Shown here: positions 20,855 through 31,226 of the stretch, one piece after another
How the letters are laid out: every line of letters begins with the position of its first letter
Position numbering within the stretch: position 1 is the stretch's first letter
Assembly (NCBI RefSeq): GCF_018882085.1
Contig: NZ_JACVPB010000004.1
Coordinates: 141,799 to 205,798 of the forward strand
Length of the DNA stretch: 64,000 bases
Direction of reading: 5' to 3'
Source of the DNA: Polynucleobacter sp. AP-Reno-20A-A9
GTDB taxonomy: Bacteria > Pseudomonadota > Gammaproteobacteria > Burkholderiales > Burkholderiaceae
Position numbers and translations under genes: made by a program
The notes under the pieces: generated by a model
Databases searched by the model: none
What the model was told of the DNA's origin: nothing
Seen by the model: the letters and a program-made list of their open reading frames with translations, nothing else

Positions 20855-22108
20855 TTAGCGGTCAATCTCCCCGAACACAATATCTTGGGTACCAATAATG
20901 GTTACTGCATCGGCCAACATGTGACCGCGTGACATTTCATCCATTGCAGATAAATGCACAAAGCCTGGCGCACGAATCTTCAAGCGATATGGCTTGTTGG
21001 CGCCATCAGAAATCAAGTAAATACCAAATTCGCCCTTAGGGTGCTCAACAGCGGAGTAAGCCTCACCATCAGGAACGTGAATTCCTTCGGTGAATAGTTT
21101 GAAATGGTGAATCAACTCTTCCATATTGGTTTTCATATCCACACGCTTTGGAGGAGAAACCTTGTGGTTATCGCTCATCACAGGACCTGGATTTGCTTTT
21201 AACCAAGCTACGCACTGCTTGATAATGCGATTAGATTGACGCATCTCTTCCATGCGCACCAAATAACGATCATATGAATCGCCATTGACGCCTACTGGAA
21301 TATCAAAATCTAAGCGATCATAGACTTCATACGGCTGCTTCTTTCGCAAATCCCACTCAATTCCAGAGCCACGCAACATTGGGCCAGTGAAGCCAAGCTG
21401 CAATGCACGCTCTGGAGTCACGATACCGATATTGACTAAACGCTGCTTCCAAATACGGTTATCAGTTAAGAGATTGCAATACTCGTCAACATTGGCATCA
21501 AAGCCATTGGTAAATTGCTCGATGAAGTCCAGTAATGTACCGCTACGGTTTTCATTCAAACGCTTGATAGCAGATGTACTGCGAATCTTGTTCTTGGTGT
21601 ACTGAGCCATCTGATCAGGCAAATCGCGATAAACGCCACCTGGACGATAGTAAGCAGCGTGCATACGCGCACCAGATACCGCCTCGTACATATCAAATAT
21701 ATCTTCGCGATCACGGAATGCGTACAAGAAGACTGCCATCGCACCAACGTCTAAGCCATGGCAACCAATCCAAAGCAAGTGATTTAGCAGTCGAGTCAGT
21801 TCGTCGTAAATCACCCGAATGTATTGAGCGCGCAATGGAACATCGACTTGCAGCAATTTTTCAATGGCCATGACATAAGCATGCTCATTGGACATCATAG
21901 AAACGTAATCTAAACGATCCATATATGGAACGTTTTGAATCCAAGTACGTGTTTCAGCCAATTTCTCAGTAGCGCGATGCAATAAACCGATATGCGGATC
22001 GGCACGCTGAATTACCTCGCCATCGAGCTCAAGTACTAAGCGTAATACGCCGTGAGCCGCAGGATGCTGGGGGCCAAAATTGAGGGTGTAGTTCTTAATT
22101 TGTGCCAT
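20855..22108 (-). CDS. nuoD: NADH-quinone oxidoreductase subunit D (49-kDa type)
   Basis: Hydrogenase-like subunit lining the quinone pocket, 417 residues and not fused to NuoC. The start [22 protein letters not shown] contains the conserved His of the quinone loop. The block [18 protein letters not shown] and the C-terminal DIVFGEIDR are family-typical. It follows nuoC by three bases. Confidence 0.97.
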   Translation of the reverse strand: MAQIKNYTLNFGPQHPAAHGVLRLVLELDGEVIQRADPHIGLLHRATEKLAETRTWIQNVPYMDRLDYVSMMSNEHAYVMAIEKLLQVDVPLRAQYIRVIYDELTRLLNHLLWIGCHGLDVGAMAVFLYAFRDREDIFDMYEAVSGARMHAAYYRPGGVYRDLPDQMAQYTKNKIRSTSAIKRLNENRSGTLLDFIEQFTNGFDANVDEYCNLLTDNRIWKQRLVNIGIVTPERALQLGFTGPMLRGSGIEWDLRKKQPYEVYDRLDFDIPVGVNGDSYDRYLVRMEEMRQSNRIIKQCVAWLKANPGPVMSDNHKVSPPKRVDMKTNMEELIHHFKLFTEGIHVPDGEAYSAVEHPKGEFGIYLISDGANKPYRLKIRAPGFVHLSAMDEMSRGHMLADAVTIIGTQDIVFGEIDR

Positions 22109-22111
22109 GAC

Positions 22112-22711
22112 TTAAACCGGACCTCCATACTGCTCTTCACGAACAATACGTGGAGTAATTTCGCGAGCCTCAATCGTAACCGGCTGATAGACAACGCGCT
22201 TTAACTCTGGGTCGTAACGCATTTCCACATTGCCGCTGATTGGGAAATCTTTTCTAAAAGGATGGCCAATAAAGCCATAGTCAGTAAGAATGCGACGCAA
22301 GTCATCATGACCGTCAAACAGAATGCCGTAAAGATCGAAAGCTTCACGCTCAAACCAATTGGCAGCAGCCCAAACTGGCGTTAGTGAAGCAACAACTGGG
22401 TAGGAATCGTCTGGAGCAAATACTCGAACACGTAAACGCCAGTTATGTTGTAAAGACAATAGATGACTTACAACGCCAAAGCGCAGACCGCTCCATGCTC
22501 CATCACGAAAATCTTGGTAATCGACACCGCATAAATCAATCAATTGCTCAAAAGCAAGCGAAGGATCATCACGTAACAACATTGCAGATTCAAAATAAGT
22601 ATTCGCATTAACAACAACGGTGACTTCGCCCAATGCAACCTGAATGGATTTAGCGCGCTTACCTAAAACTTTTTCTAAGTTAGCTGCTAACTGAATTAAA
22701 CGATCTGACAT
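22112..22711 (-). CDS. nuoC: NADH-quinone oxidoreductase subunit C (30-kDa type)
   Basis: Structural subunit of the quinone-reducing module, 199 residues. The diagnostic block is present: [24 protein letters not shown] and [15 protein letters not shown]. It is separate from nuoD, as in most proteobacteria other than enterics, where the two are fused. It lies three bases after nuoB. Confidence 0.97.
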   Translation of the reverse strand: MSDRLIQLAANLEKVLGKRAKSIQVALGEVTVVVNANTYFESAMLLRDDPSLAFEQLIDLCGVDYQDFRDGAWSGLRFGVVSHLLSLQHNWRLRVRVFAPDDSYPVVASLTPVWAAANWFEREAFDLYGILFDGHDDLRRILTDYGFIGHPFRKDFPISGNVEMRYDPELKRVVYQPVTIEAREITPRIVREEQYGGPV

Positions 22712-22714
22712 AAC

Positions 22715-23197
22715 TTAAGCCTTCCTCGCAATCGTGCTCGTGCGAGCAATCTTAGATTGCAGCTGAATAATTCCGTAGATCAGCGCCTCTGCAGTTGGAG
22801 GGCAGCCAGGAACATAAATGTCCACTGGAACAATGCGGTCACAACCGCGAACCACTGAATATGAATTATGGTAATAGCCGCCACCATTGGCACAAGAACC
22901 CATGGAAATTACCCAGCGTGGTTCTGGCATTTGGTCGTAAACCTTGCGCAATGCAGGAGCCATCTTGTTGCATAGCGTGCCTGCAACAATCATCAAATCG
23001 GATTGACGTGGAGAAGGACGAAATACGACGCCAAATCGATCCAAGTCATAACGGGAGGCGCCTGCATGCATCATCTCAACAGCACAACAAGCCAGACCAA
23101 AGGTCATGGGCCATAAGGAGCCATTACGTGTCCAGTTAATTAGCTGATCAGCAGTGGTGGTTACAAAACCTTCTTTAAGTACGCCTTCTAATGCCAT
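22715..23197 (-). CDS. nuoB: NADH-quinone oxidoreductase subunit B (cluster N2)
   Basis: Holds the terminal [4Fe-4S] cluster N2 next to quinone. Tandem cysteines in [11 protein letters not shown], plus those in [11 protein letters not shown] and [12 protein letters not shown], are the N2 ligands. Start chosen at the ATG at 23197 ([11 protein letters not shown], 160 residues), which has GGGAG eight bases upstream. The open frame extends 42 residues further to 23323, but that part overlaps nuoA and does not resemble the family. Confidence 0.96.
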
Positions 23198-23202
23198 ATC
23201 TA

Positions 23203-23562
23203 TCACTCCCAGTCGAGAGCGCCCTTTTTCCAGATATATACAAATCCCACAATGAATTCCAAAAGGAAGATCACCATAGAGGCGTAGCCAAGCCATCCAA
23301 TGTCGCGTAGTGCTACACCCCATGGAAATAGGAATGCAGTTTCTAAGTCAAACAAGATGAAGAGAATGGCGATTAAGTAGTAACGCACGTCAAACTTCAT
23401 ACGCGCATCTTCGAACGCTTCAAAACCACACTCATATGGAGAGAGTTTTTCAGCGTCAGGCTTTGAGGGAGCCAATATTTTTCCGAGGAACATGGGGACT
23501 AATCCCACCCCAATACCTACGAGGATAAAAAGCAGAACAGGAAAGTAATTAGCGAGATTCAA
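23203..23562 (-). CDS. nuoA: NADH-quinone oxidoreductase subunit A, TTG start
   Basis: Three-helix membrane subunit at the base of the quinone channel, 119 residues. [21 protein letters not shown] holds the conserved loop cysteine that switches with the enzyme's active/deactive state. The start is TTG at 23562 (N-terminus [12 protein letters not shown]) behind an AGGG, which matches known family N-termini. It opens the operon, with about 110 bases to the upstream tRNA-Leu. Confidence 0.95.
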
Positions 23563-23645
23563 AATAGCCCTGATTCGTTTGTCTGGTAAATCCTAAAAAC
23601 AACAAATTATTACTTATTCCACTACATAGGACATTGATTTAGAGC

Positions 23646-23670
23646 AAAAAAATGCATATCAATACCCATT
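23646..23670 (-). terminator. Probable weak intrinsic terminator after tRNA-Leu
   Basis: Read on the minus strand, AATG-G-GTAT-TG-ATAT-G-CATT forms an imperfect hairpin followed by seven T. It lies just past the tRNA CCA end and before nuoA. The stem is AU-rich, so termination may be partial. Confidence 0.45.
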
Positions 23671-23672
23671 AT

Positions 23673-23757
23673 TGGTGCCGACGGCGAGACTCGAACTCGC
23701 ACAGCCTAAGCCACTACCCCCTCAAGATAGCGTGTCTACCAATTTCACCACGTCGGC
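23673..23757 (-). tRNA. tRNA-Leu (anticodon GAG)
   Basis: A complete class II cloverleaf. Acceptor arms GCCGACG and CGTCGGC pair over seven bases, followed by discriminator A and an encoded CCA. The anticodon arm CTATC-TTGAGGG-GGTAG gives GAG, reading CUC/CUU. The long variable arm and the GTTCGAGTC T-loop are present. It lies between secG and nuoA, a conserved position in Burkholderiales. Confidence 0.97.
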
Positions 23758-23843
23758 ATCTTGCAAAACCCGTCAATTCTACTGCATTGCACAAGTGCAC
23801 TACCCCAAAATCTGGACTAGAAAATCTGTAAAGCCCTACTTTT

Positions 23844-24188
23844 TTACTTAGGAACTGCTGGTTTGCTTGGGTCCTGTGCTGGGGCTACTGGAGCAGCTGA
23901 CGTTGCTGCCGGCGCTACAGTTCCCGAGAGAACTCCAGGACTCACTTCCTTTTTGTTGCCAATCCAAGTAATACCTAATGTACAAATAAAGAAAACAGCT
24001 GCAAAAATGGCGGTTGCGTGAGACAGGAAATTAGCGGAACCGCTAGCGCCAAAGAGGCTGCCAGAAGAGCCGGAGCCAAAGGCTGCGCCCATATCAGCGC
24101 CTTTACCTTGCTGCAATAGCACCAATAGAATGACAGCCAAAGCTGAAATTACCTGCAATACGATCAATAAAGTCTTAAAAAATTCCAC
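23844..24188 (-). CDS. secG: Preprotein translocase subunit SecG, GTG start
   Basis: Auxiliary subunit of the SecYEG channel in the inner membrane, 114 residues. There are two membrane segments (about residues 5-25 and 52-72) separated by the conserved LVLLQQGKGADMGAAFGSGSS. The Ala/Pro-rich tail is low-complexity. The start is GTG with GGAG seven bases upstream. It follows tpiA by 22 bases, a widespread pairing. Confidence 0.94.
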   Translation of the reverse strand: MEFFKTLLIVLQVISALAVILLVLLQQGKGADMGAAFGSGSSGSLFGASGSANFLSHATAIFAAVFFICTLGITWIGNKKEVSPGVLSGTVAPAATSAAPVAPAQDPSKPAVPK

Positions 24189-24210
24189 AACTTATCTCCA
24201 AATAAAAAAT

Positions 24211-24969
24211 CTATGCCTGACAAATGGCTAAAAAGTCACGGGGATTCAACGATGCTCCCCCAACCAACCCACCATCAATATCTGGCATGGCAAACAATTC
24301 AACAGCATTGTCAGGCTTGACACTGCCGCCGTACAAAATTCCAACATGAGATGCAACATCTTCATTAAATTCCGCCAATTGCAAGCGAATAGCGTGATGC
24401 ATATCTTGTGCAACCTGGGCGCTAGCAACTTTGCCTGTGCCGATTGCCCATACTGGCTCATAAGCAATTAAGCAGTCAGCGAGACGATCTTGCAAAACAC
24501 CTACTTGCTTGGCAACCTGAGCACAAACAATCTCTTCAGCCCTACCTGAATTTCTTTCATCAGCAGTCTCACCCACACAAATTACCGGAGTCATGCCATT
24601 GTCTAATACCTCAAGGGCTTTAGCGGCTACAGACTCATCTACCTCTTGATGCATTTGACGACGCTCAGAGTGCCCAACAATGACATAAGTGCAGCCAAGC
24701 TCTTTGAGCATGGATGCTGCAACTTCACCGGTATAAGCGCCTGAACTATGGGCTGATGCATCTTGTGCACCCAGATTCAAAAAAGCTAATGAATGCTCTT
24801 TAATTAACTGTGCACATTGGGATAAATACGGAAATGGCGGACAGACCGCGAATTTACGTCCTGATGGCATACCACTCTCCATGCCACGAGCAACGGTCAT
24901 GATCCAGTCTTGATTACTTGCAAGACTGCCATTCATTTTCCAGTTGCCGATAACGATGAGTGGTCGCAT
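24211..24969 (-). CDS. tpiA: Triosephosphate isomerase
   Basis: Interconverts dihydroxyacetone phosphate and glyceraldehyde-3-phosphate, 252 residues. Catalytic Lys is in GNWKMNGS, catalytic His in VIVGHSERRQ, and catalytic Glu in AYEPVWAIGTGKVAS. The C-terminal phosphate loop is LYGGSVKPDNA and GGLVGGASL. It sits between the quinone oxidoreductase gene and secG in one transcription unit. Confidence 0.97.
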   Translation of the reverse strand: MRPLIVIGNWKMNGSLASNQDWIMTVARGMESGMPSGRKFAVCPPFPYLSQCAQLIKEHSLAFLNLGAQDASAHSSGAYTGEVAASMLKELGCTYVIVGHSERRQMHQEVDESVAAKALEVLDNGMTPVICVGETADERNSGRAEEIVCAQVAKQVGVLQDRLADCLIAYEPVWAIGTGKVASAQVAQDMHHAIRLQLAEFNEDVASHVGILYGGSVKPDNAVELFAMPDIDGGLVGGASLNPRDFLAICQA

Positions 24970-24986
24970 AGGGGTAATGAATATTT

Positions 24987-25985
24987 CTAAACAGTTAAAA
25001 CAATTTTGCCAACGTGCTCAGATGACTCCATCAATGCATGAGCATCTGCTGCCTGATCTAGCGAAAACGTTTTATAGATGACTGGCTTTAGTTTGCCAGC
25101 GTTGAGCAAAGGCCAAACATTATCAAAAAGCTGTTTGGTAATTTGCTTCTTAAAAGAAACTGGGCGTGGACGTAGTGTTGAACCTGTAATCGTTAAGCGA
25201 CGGCGCAGAATCTGATTGGTACTCACCTCTGCCTTTGATCCACCTTGGATTGCAATAATTACAATGCGACCATCATCGGCGAGACAGTCAATTTCTTTTT
25301 GCACGTAAGCACCAGTAACCATATCGAGAATGACATTGACGCCTTTGCCATCAGTGGCCTTCTTCACTTCCTCTACAAAGTCTTGCGTCTTGTAATTGAT
25401 AGCGAGATCAGCACCCAGTGCTACACATGCAGCACATTTCTCATCCGTACCAGCAGTTACAAATACTTTATGACCTAAGGCTTTAGCGATCAGAATTGCA
25501 GTCACGCCGATGCCACTGGAGCCACCTTGAACTAATAATGTTTCGCCTTCGGCCAATTGACCGCGCATGAACACATTGCTCCATACGGTATAAAACGTTT
25601 CAGGCAAGGCTGCTGCTTCTTGATCAGTAAACCCCTTGGGGTAAGGCAAGCACTGCGCTACAGGCGCAGTACATAAGTCAGCGTAACCGCCACCTTGAAC
25701 GAGTGCACAGACCTTATCGCCCACCTTTAAGCCAAACACGTTATCAGCATGAGCCAAATCACCGCCAACGATTTCACCGGCAACTTCAAGACCAGGAATA
25801 TCAGATGCGCCAGCTGGAACTGGGTAATGCCCCTTGCGCTGCAAAACGTCAGGTCGATTAATTCCAGCTGCCAGAACTTTGATCAAAATTTCGCCAGTCC
25901 CAGCGGCGGGAGCCGCTGGATCAGGACGAGTAGTTGGCACCAGCATTTCTGGGGCACCAAATTCCTTAATTTCAATAACGCGCAT
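24987..25985 (-). CDS. Quinone oxidoreductase / zinc-independent MDR family NADPH reductase
   Basis: NAD(P)H-dependent reductase of the medium-chain superfamily (QOR/PIG3 type), 332 residues. The GroES-like N-terminal half has KVLAAGINRPDVLQRKGHYP. The Rossmann nucleotide site is LLVQGGSSGIGVTAILIAKAL. No structural or catalytic zinc cysteine cluster is seen. Start set at 25985 (MRVIEIKEFG) with AGGAG upstream; the longer frame to 26048 would overlap pnp. Its place after pnp and before tpiA is conserved in related genomes. Confidence 0.88.
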   Translation of the reverse strand: MRVIEIKEFGAPEMLVPTTRPDPAAPAAGTGEILIKVLAAGINRPDVLQRKGHYPVPAGASDIPGLEVAGEIVGGDLAHADNVFGLKVGDKVCALVQGGGYADLCTAPVAQCLPYPKGFTDQEAAALPETFYTVWSNVFMRGQLAEGETLLVQGGSSGIGVTAILIAKALGHKVFVTAGTDEKCAACVALGADLAINYKTQDFVEEVKKATDGKGVNVILDMVTGAYVQKEIDCLADDGRIVIIAIQGGSKAEVSTNQILRRRLTITGSTLRPRPVSFKKQITKQLFDNVWPLLNAGKLKPVIYKTFSLDQAADAHALMESSEHVGKIVLTV

Positions 25986-26007
25986 AAATACTCCTGCCGA
26001 TAATTGC

Positions 26008-28176
26008 TTAAGCTGTTTCGCCAGATGCGGGAGTTGCCTCAACAGCAACTTCAGCAGCGCCAGCTAAAGGGGCAATCGTGCCACCTTCATCAGCCATTGC
26101 AGCCTTCAATGACAAACGTAAACGACCACGCTCGTCAGCAGCCAACAATTTCACGCGAACCACTTGGCCTTCTGCCAAATAATCTTTTACCTCTTTTACA
26201 CGCTCATTAGAAATCTCAGAGATGTGCAAGAGACCATCTTTACCAGGAAGAATATTGACCAAAGCGCCAAACTCGAGCAACTTCACAACTGGGCCTTCGT
26301 AGATCTTGCCTACTTCAGCTTCAGCAGTGATGCCTTCGATACGTGCTTTTGCTTCAGCCATACCTTCAGCAGAAGTAGAAGCAATCGTTACGGTACCGTC
26401 ATCCTTAATGTCGATGCTGCAACCAGTTTCTTTGGTCAAGGCCTGGATAGTTGCACCACCCTTGCCAATAACTTCACGAATCTTGTCTGGATGAATCTTG
26501 AAAGAAACCATACGTGGAGCATGAGCTGACAATTCTGTACGAACTGAACCCATTGCTTCTTGCATTTTGCTCAAGATATGCAAACGACCTTCTTTAGCTT
26601 GCGCTAAAGCAACTTGCATAATTTCTTTAGTAATACCTTGAACTTTAATATCCATCTGGAGCGCAGTAATACCGTTAGCTGTACCTGCTACCTTGAAGTC
26701 CATATCGCCCAGGTGATCTTCGTCACCCAAGATGTCAGTCAAGACAGCAAAACGATTACCGTCGAGGATCAAGCCCATTGCAACACCAGCAACGTGTGCC
26801 TTAACTGGAACACCAGCGTCCATCATTGCCAAACAGCCACCGCAAACAGAAGCCATTGAAGATGAGCCGTTGGACTCAGTAATTTCTGAAACCACACGGA
26901 TGCTGTATGCAAAATCTTCTGCACTTGGCAATACTGGAATCAACGCGCGCTTGGCCAAACGACCATGACCGATTTCACGACGCTTTGGGCTACCTACACG
27001 ACCTGTTTCGCCAGTAGCGAAAGGAGGCATGTTGTAGTGGAACATAAAACGATCGCGGTATTCACCTTCAAGCGCATCAATAATTTGCTCATCACGTGCA
27101 GTACCTAAAGTAGCAACAACAAGAGCCTGCGTCTCACCACGGGTAAACAATGCTGAACCGTGTGTACGTGGCAATACGCCATTACGAATCTCGATTGGGC
27201 GAACAGTGCGTGTATCACGACCATCAATACGTGGCTCGCCATTCAAAATCTGACTACGAACAATCTTCGCTTCGATTTCAAACAAGATGTCGTTAACAGC
27301 AACCGCATCAACATCACCCTCTTCTTGCAACTTAGCAACTACTGTTTTTGTAATCTCTTTCAGCTTGTCTGAACGAGCGCCTTTTTGACGAATCTGATAA
27401 GCCTCACGCAATGGCGCTTCAGCCAAAGCAGTAACCTTAGCAATAAATGGCTCATCTTTAGGAGCAGCAGTCCAATCCCACTCTGGCTTGCCAGCCTCAG
27501 AAACCAATTCATTAATTGCATTGATTGCTGTTTGCATTTGGTCATGACCGTATACAACTGCTCCCAACATGATTTCTTCAGAAAGTTGATTCGCTTCAGA
27601 CTCAACCATCAATACAGCAGCTTGCGTACCGGCAACAATCAAATCCATTTCGCTAGTAGCTTGCTCCGTACGAGTTGGGTTTAATAAATATTGACCATTA
27701 GCGTAACCAACACGTGCTGCGCCAACTGGACCAGCAAATGGGATGCCTGAAATAGCCAATGCTGCAGATGCAGCGATCAAAGCAGGAATATCAGAAGGAA
27801 CATCAGGGTTGATGGACAACACATGTACCACTACTTGAACTTCGTTCAAGAAGCCTTCTGGGAACAGTGGGCGTAATGGGCGATCGATCAAACGGGAGAT
27901 CAATGTCTCGCCTTCTGATGGACGGCCTTCACGACGGAAGAAACCACCAGGAATCTTACCTGCGGCGTATGTTTTTTCTAGGTAATCAACAGTCAGCGGG
28001 AAAAAAGACTGACCTGGCTTTGCAGACTTAGACGCAACCACTGTACCCATGACCACTGTGTCATCTACGTTAATAATAACGGCACCACCTGATTGACGAG
28101 CGATCTCGCCTGTTTCCATTGTTACCTGATGATTGCCCCATTGAAAACTTTTTACTGCTTTTTTAAACATTGTCAT
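26008..28176 (-). CDS. pnp: Polyribonucleotide nucleotidyltransferase (PNPase)
   Basis: Phosphorolytic 3'-5' exoribonuclease of the RNA degradosome, about 722 residues. Two RNase PH-like cores flank an alpha-helical domain. The KH motif ([17 protein letters not shown]) and an S1 domain ([32 protein letters not shown]) follow. Start set at ATG 28176 (MTMFKKAVK) with GGAG nine bases upstream; the frame extends to 28200 without family similarity. A structured leader precedes it. Confidence 0.96.
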   Translation of the reverse strand: MTMFKKAVKSFQWGNHQVTMETGEIARQSGGAVIINVDDTVVMGTVVASKSAKPGQSFFPLTVDYLEKTYAAGKIPGGFFRREGRPSEGETLISRLIDRPLRPLFPEGFLNEVQVVVHVLSINPDVPSDIPALIAASAALAISGIPFAGPVGAARVGYANGQYLLNPTRTEQATSEMDLIVAGTQAAVLMVESEANQLSEEIMLGAVVYGHDQMQTAINAINELVSEAGKPEWDWTAAPKDEPFIAKVTALAEAPLREAYQIRQKGARSDKLKEITKTVVAKLQEEGDVDAVAVNDILFEIEAKIVRSQILNGEPRIDGRDTRTVRPIEIRNGVLPRTHGSALFTRGETQALVVATLGTARDEQIIDALEGEYRDRFMFHYNMPPFATGETGRVGSPKRREIGHGRLAKRALIPVLPSAEDFAYSIRVVSEITESNGSSSMASVCGGCLAMMDAGVPVKAHVAGVAMGLILDGNRFAVLTDILGDEDHLGDMDFKVAGTANGITALQMDIKVQGITKEIMQVALAQAKEGRLHILSKMQEAMGSVRTELSAHAPRMVSFKIHPDKIREVIGKGGATIQALTKETGCSIDIKDDGTVTIASTSAEGMAEAKARIEGITAEAEVGKIYEGPVVKLLEFGALVNILPGKDGLLHISEISNERVKEVKDYLAEGQVVRVKLLAADERGRLRLSLKAAMADEGGTIAPLAGAAEVAVEATPASGETA

Positions 28177-28200
28177 TCTGATCTTCTCCAAATTGTTCAC

Positions 28201-28341
28201 GTAAGGCTCACATGAGCATTACGCTTGTCGTGGGATAAAGCAGTGTCACGACAACACTGGAGCGATTTAAGATCACAAGGGATGCCATTCCAGGGAGACT
28301 CTGAATCAACTTTCAGAAGCTCATTGGAATGACACAATCCC
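28201..28341 (-). promoter_or_regulatory. Structured pnp leader with several inverted repeats
   Basis: Between the rpsO terminator and pnp lie at least three inverted repeats. GGGAT/ATCCC and CATTCCA/TGGAATG enclose an inner TCTGA/TCAGA (28279-28341). TTGTCGTG pairs with CACGACAA (28225-28254), with an alternative CAGTG/CACTG. A GTAA-GCTCA/TGAGC-TTAC hairpin spans 28201-28222. In enterics the pnp leader hairpin is cut by RNase III and mediates PNPase autoregulation; the same role here is inference. Confidence 0.6.
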
Positions 28342-28365
28342 CTACACAAATAATCTTGAAGCGCC

Positions 28366-28428
28366 CAAAAAACATGCCATCTGCTTAAGACTGATTCCGC
28401 GAAGAAACAGCCCTAAGAAAGATGGCAT
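28366..28428 (-). terminator. Intrinsic terminator / processing hairpin downstream of rpsO
   Basis: On the minus strand ATGCCATC and GATGGCAT form the outer stem, with a possible inner CTTA/TAAG pairing, followed by G and six T. This is the expected position of the rpsO terminator that allows partial read-through into pnp. Confidence 0.7.
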
Positions 28429-28444
28429 TGCATACCAATAAGAA

Positions 28445-28714
28445 TTACTTACGGAGACCTAATTTCTCAATCAATGCGCGATAGCGATCCAAATCTTTGC
28501 CTTTGAGGTAATCCAAGAGGCGACGGCGACGTGAAACCATCTTCAACAAACCACGACGGCTGTGATGATCTTTAGCGTTAGCCTTGAAATGGGGGGTTAA
28601 TTCATTGATGCGGGCTGTGAGCAATGAAACTTGAACTTCAGGGCTACCCGTATCGTTTGCGCTGCGCGCGTTTTCTTTGACGATTTCCGCCGTTTTAATA
28701 TCAGCAACTGCCAT
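28445..28714 (-). CDS. rpsO: 30S ribosomal protein S15
   Basis: Primary 16S rRNA-binding protein of the central domain, 89 residues. Family blocks are [16 protein letters not shown], then [30 protein letters not shown]. Start ATG 28714 follows AAGGAGT. Upstream on the minus strand a TGATACAAT at about 28817-28825 resembles an extended -10 element. It heads the rpsO-pnp transcription unit. Confidence 0.98.
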   Translation of the reverse strand: MAVADIKTAEIVKENARSANDTGSPEVQVSLLTARINELTPHFKANAKDHHSRRGLLKMVSRRRRLLDYLKGKDLDRYRALIEKLGLRK

Positions 28715-28932
28715 TTTTAATACTCCTTACTTGCGAACACTTGAGCTTTCACCCAATCCGTGTCGTGCATGTTTAACAAAATAAAACCAAAAAAGCTTTA
28801 CAAATCAAAGCCCTCGAATTGTATCAGAGCCGGCTGCTATTTACCGGATCACCCCATAGATGTTGTTATGCTGTAGGATAATATTTAGCTAAATAAATAC
28901 TTTTCCCAATATAAATCAATAACTTACAGAAT

Positions 28933-29529
28933 ATGTCCTCACTATATCGCCCACTGATTACTTTTCTCTGCCTCGGATTTGGACTTTTCCAACCGGCCTA
29001 TGCCCAATTTGGATCCTTTTTTGGGCAAGATAAAACGATTGCTGAGCAACGCCAAGACGTTTTGATTAAAAGCCAGGCAATTCTGAAACAACTTTATGAG
29101 GCGCAGCCAAAAGCGAAGGAGCTCATTGAAAAGTCAGTTGGCTATGCGACCTTCAGCAACTTCGGCATGAAAATTCTGATTGCAGGAGGTGGTAGTGGTA
29201 GTGGCGTTGTGATCAATAAAGCAAACAAAAAACCCATCTACATGAATATGGCTGAGGTTCAGGCTGGCCTGGGTCTTGGAATTAAGTCATTTCAGAACAT
29301 TTTTGTCTTTGAAACTGAAGCAGCCATGAATGACTTTATTAATTCAGGCTGGACTTTTGGCGGCCAAGTCACTGCCGCTGCAAAATATGAAAAAGATGGC
29401 GGCGCGTACCAAGATGCAACCGTGGTTGCTCCTGGAGTTTTAATGTATCAACTGACAGACTCCGGCCTAGCCGCTGAAATCACCGGCAAAGGCACCAAGT
29501 ACTATAAAAATACTGACTTGAATAAGTAA
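28933..29529 (+). CDS. Exported SYLF/Ysc84-domain lipid-binding protein
   Basis: A 198-residue secreted protein. It has a signal peptide over about residues 1-24 (hydrophobic LITFLCLGFGLFQP, then AYAQ). The SYLF core follows: KSVGYATFSNFGMKILIAGGGSGSGV near residue 65, a MNMAEVQAGLGLGIKSFQNIFVF block and GWTFGGQVTAAAKYE. In eukaryotes this domain binds phosphoinositides; bacterial periplasmic members have no settled role. It stands alone, between rpsO (divergent) and leuA (convergent). Confidence 0.8.
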   Translation: MSSLYRPLITFLCLGFGLFQPAYAQFGSFFGQDKTIAEQRQDVLIKSQAILKQLYEAQPKAKELIEKSVGYATFSNFGMKILIAGGGSGSGVVINKANKKPIYMNMAEVQAGLGLGIKSFQNIFVFETEAAMNDFINSGWTFGGQVTAAAKYEKDGGAYQDATVVAPGVLMYQLTDSGLAAEITGKGTKYYKNTDLNK

Positions 29530-29538
29530 ATCTCTTTG

Positions 29539-29568
29539 CAGATGACCCAATAATTAAGGAGTCATCTG
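29539..29568. terminator. Inverted repeat shared by the ends of the SYLF gene and leuA
   Basis: CAGATGAC and GTCATCTG are perfect 8-bp complements separated by 14 bases. The right arm lies in the last codons of leuA. No T-run follows on either strand, so this may act as an RNA-stabilising 3' hairpin rather than a true intrinsic terminator. Confidence 0.35.
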
Positions 29569-31101
29569 TGCATTGAGCTTAGCCTGGCTCGGATCATGCA
29601 ACTTATTTAAAGCAGATAAATAAGCTTTTGCTGAAGCGGCAATGATGTCTGGGTCAGTACCCACGCCATTCACAATACGACCGCCTTTTGCCAAGCGTAC
29701 AGTAACCTCACCTTGAGATTGCGTTCCCGAGGTAATGGCATTGACTGAGTAGAGCAACTGCTCCGCCCCACTCTTGGCAATTTCTTCAATCGCATTCAAG
29801 CTCGCATCTACCGGGCCATTACCCTCCGCCTCTGAACTCATCTCCTTATCGCCCATGCGGAATGTCACGCGAGATTTGGGACGCTCACCAGTTTCAGAAT
29901 GCTGACTTAAAGAAATAAATTTATAGTGCTCACCCTCTTCTGCTGCAGCAGAATCAGACATGATGGCAATAATATCTTCATCAAAAATCTCAGACTTTTG
30001 GTCAGCTAACGCTTTAAATCTAGTGAAGGCTTCGTTTAAATCAGCCTCAGCTTCAACAGTGATGCCTAATTCTTGCAAGCGCTGTTTAAAGGCATTGCGG
30101 CCAGATAATTTACCCAAAACAATCTTATTGGCAGACCAGCCCACATCTTCAGCCCGCATGATTTCATAGGTGTCGCGGTTCTTCAAAATACCATCTTGAT
30201 GAATGCCTGAGGTATGTGCAAAGGCATTAGCGCCAACAACCGCTTTGTTAGGCTGAACTACAAAGCCTGTGATCTGAGAGACTAATTTGGAAGCGGGAAC
30301 AATTTGCGTTGCATCAATGCCGCACACCAAATCGAAATAGTCTTTGCGAGTGCGCAAAGCCATCACAATCTCTTCCAAAGCGGTATTGCCTGCACGCTCG
30401 CCTAAGCCATTAATGGTGCATTCAATTTGACGTGCTCCACCAATCTTCACACCTGCCAAGGAATTGGCAACAGCCATACCTAAGTCGTTATGACAATGCA
30501 CTGACCATACCGCTTTATCAGAGTTGGGAACACGAGTTCGCAAGGTTTTAATGAACTCGCCATACAACTCAGGGGTTGCATAACCAACGGTATCGGGGAT
30601 ATTAATAGTAGAGGCACCTTCATTAATAACCGCCTCAACTACTCTGCATAAGAAATCCATTTCTGAGCGATAACCATCTTCAGCGGAAAACTCAATATCT
30701 TCAGCTAAGTTACGCGCAAAACGGATGGAGCGTTTAGCCTGCTCCAAAACTTCTTCTGGAGACATGCGTAATTTCACGGCCATATGCAATGGACTTGTCG
30801 CCAAGAATGCATGAATACGTTTGGCGTTTGCCGCTTGTAAAGCATCGGCCGCTCGCGTGATGTCTTTGTCATTCGCCCTGGCTAATGAGCAAATAATAGA
30901 ATCCTTAACGGCAGCAGCAACTGCAGATATTGCTTGGAAGTCGCCTTCAGAGCTGGCGGCAAAACCCGCCTCGATAACATCCACCTTAAGACGCTCTAAC
31001 TGACGCGCAATGCGTACTTTTTCGTCTTTAGTCATGGATGCACCAGGCGATTGTTCGCCATCACGCAAGGTGGTGTCAAAAATGATTACTTTGTCGCTCA
31101 T
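29554..31101 (-). CDS. leuA: 2-isopropylmalate synthase
   Basis: First committed step of leucine synthesis: acetyl-CoA plus 2-oxoisovalerate to 2-isopropylmalate. The catalytic TIM barrel starts with [16 protein letters not shown] (metal and substrate binding). [16 protein letters not shown] and NGLGERAGN are the other signature blocks. The last 130 residues form the regulatory domain that binds leucine. Length is 515 residues from ATG 31101, which has GGAG seven bases upstream; a GTG one codon earlier is less well spaced. An attenuator precedes it. Confidence 0.96.
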   Translation of the reverse strand: MSDKVIIFDTTLRDGEQSPGASMTKDEKVRIARQLERLKVDVIEAGFAASSEGDFQAISAVAAAVKDSIICSLARANDKDITRAADALQAANAKRIHAFLATSPLHMAVKLRMSPEEVLEQAKRSIRFARNLAEDIEFSAEDGYRSEMDFLCRVVEAVINEGASTINIPDTVGYATPELYGEFIKTLRTRVPNSDKAVWSVHCHNDLGMAVANSLAGVKIGGARQIECTINGLGERAGNTALEEIVMALRTRKDYFDLVCGIDATQIVPASKLVSQITGFVVQPNKAVVGANAFAHTSGIHQDGILKNRDTYEIMRAEDVGWSANKIVLGKLSGRNAFKQRLQELGITVEAEADLNEAFTRFKALADQKSEIFDEDIIAIMSDSAAAEEGEHYKFISLSQHSETGERPKSRVTFRMGDKEMSSEAEGNGPVDASLNAIEEIAKSGAEQLLYSVNAITSGTQSQGEVTVRLAKGGRIVNGVGTDPDIIAASAKAYLSALNKLHDPSQAKLNAQMTP

Positions 31102-31160
31102 CACTACTCTCCGGTTTTAAATACTTCTGAACTGCTTCAGACAACTCAATCTTATATAAA

Positions 31161-31185
31161 CAAAAACCCCAGCAATTAGCTGGGG
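31161..31185 (-). terminator. Attenuator terminator hairpin upstream of leuA
   Basis: On the minus strand CCCCAGC-TAATT-GCTGGGG followed by five T is a textbook intrinsic terminator, 60 bases before leuA. Its 5' arm, GCCCCAGC (31179-31186), can instead pair with GCTTGGGGC (31240-31248) at the end of the leuL coding region, with one bulged U. That alternative pairing would be the antiterminator. Confidence 0.85.
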
Positions 31186-31226
31186 CTGGTATGTGGTGGC
31201 TAATGAATCTTCTTTATCTCATTAAC

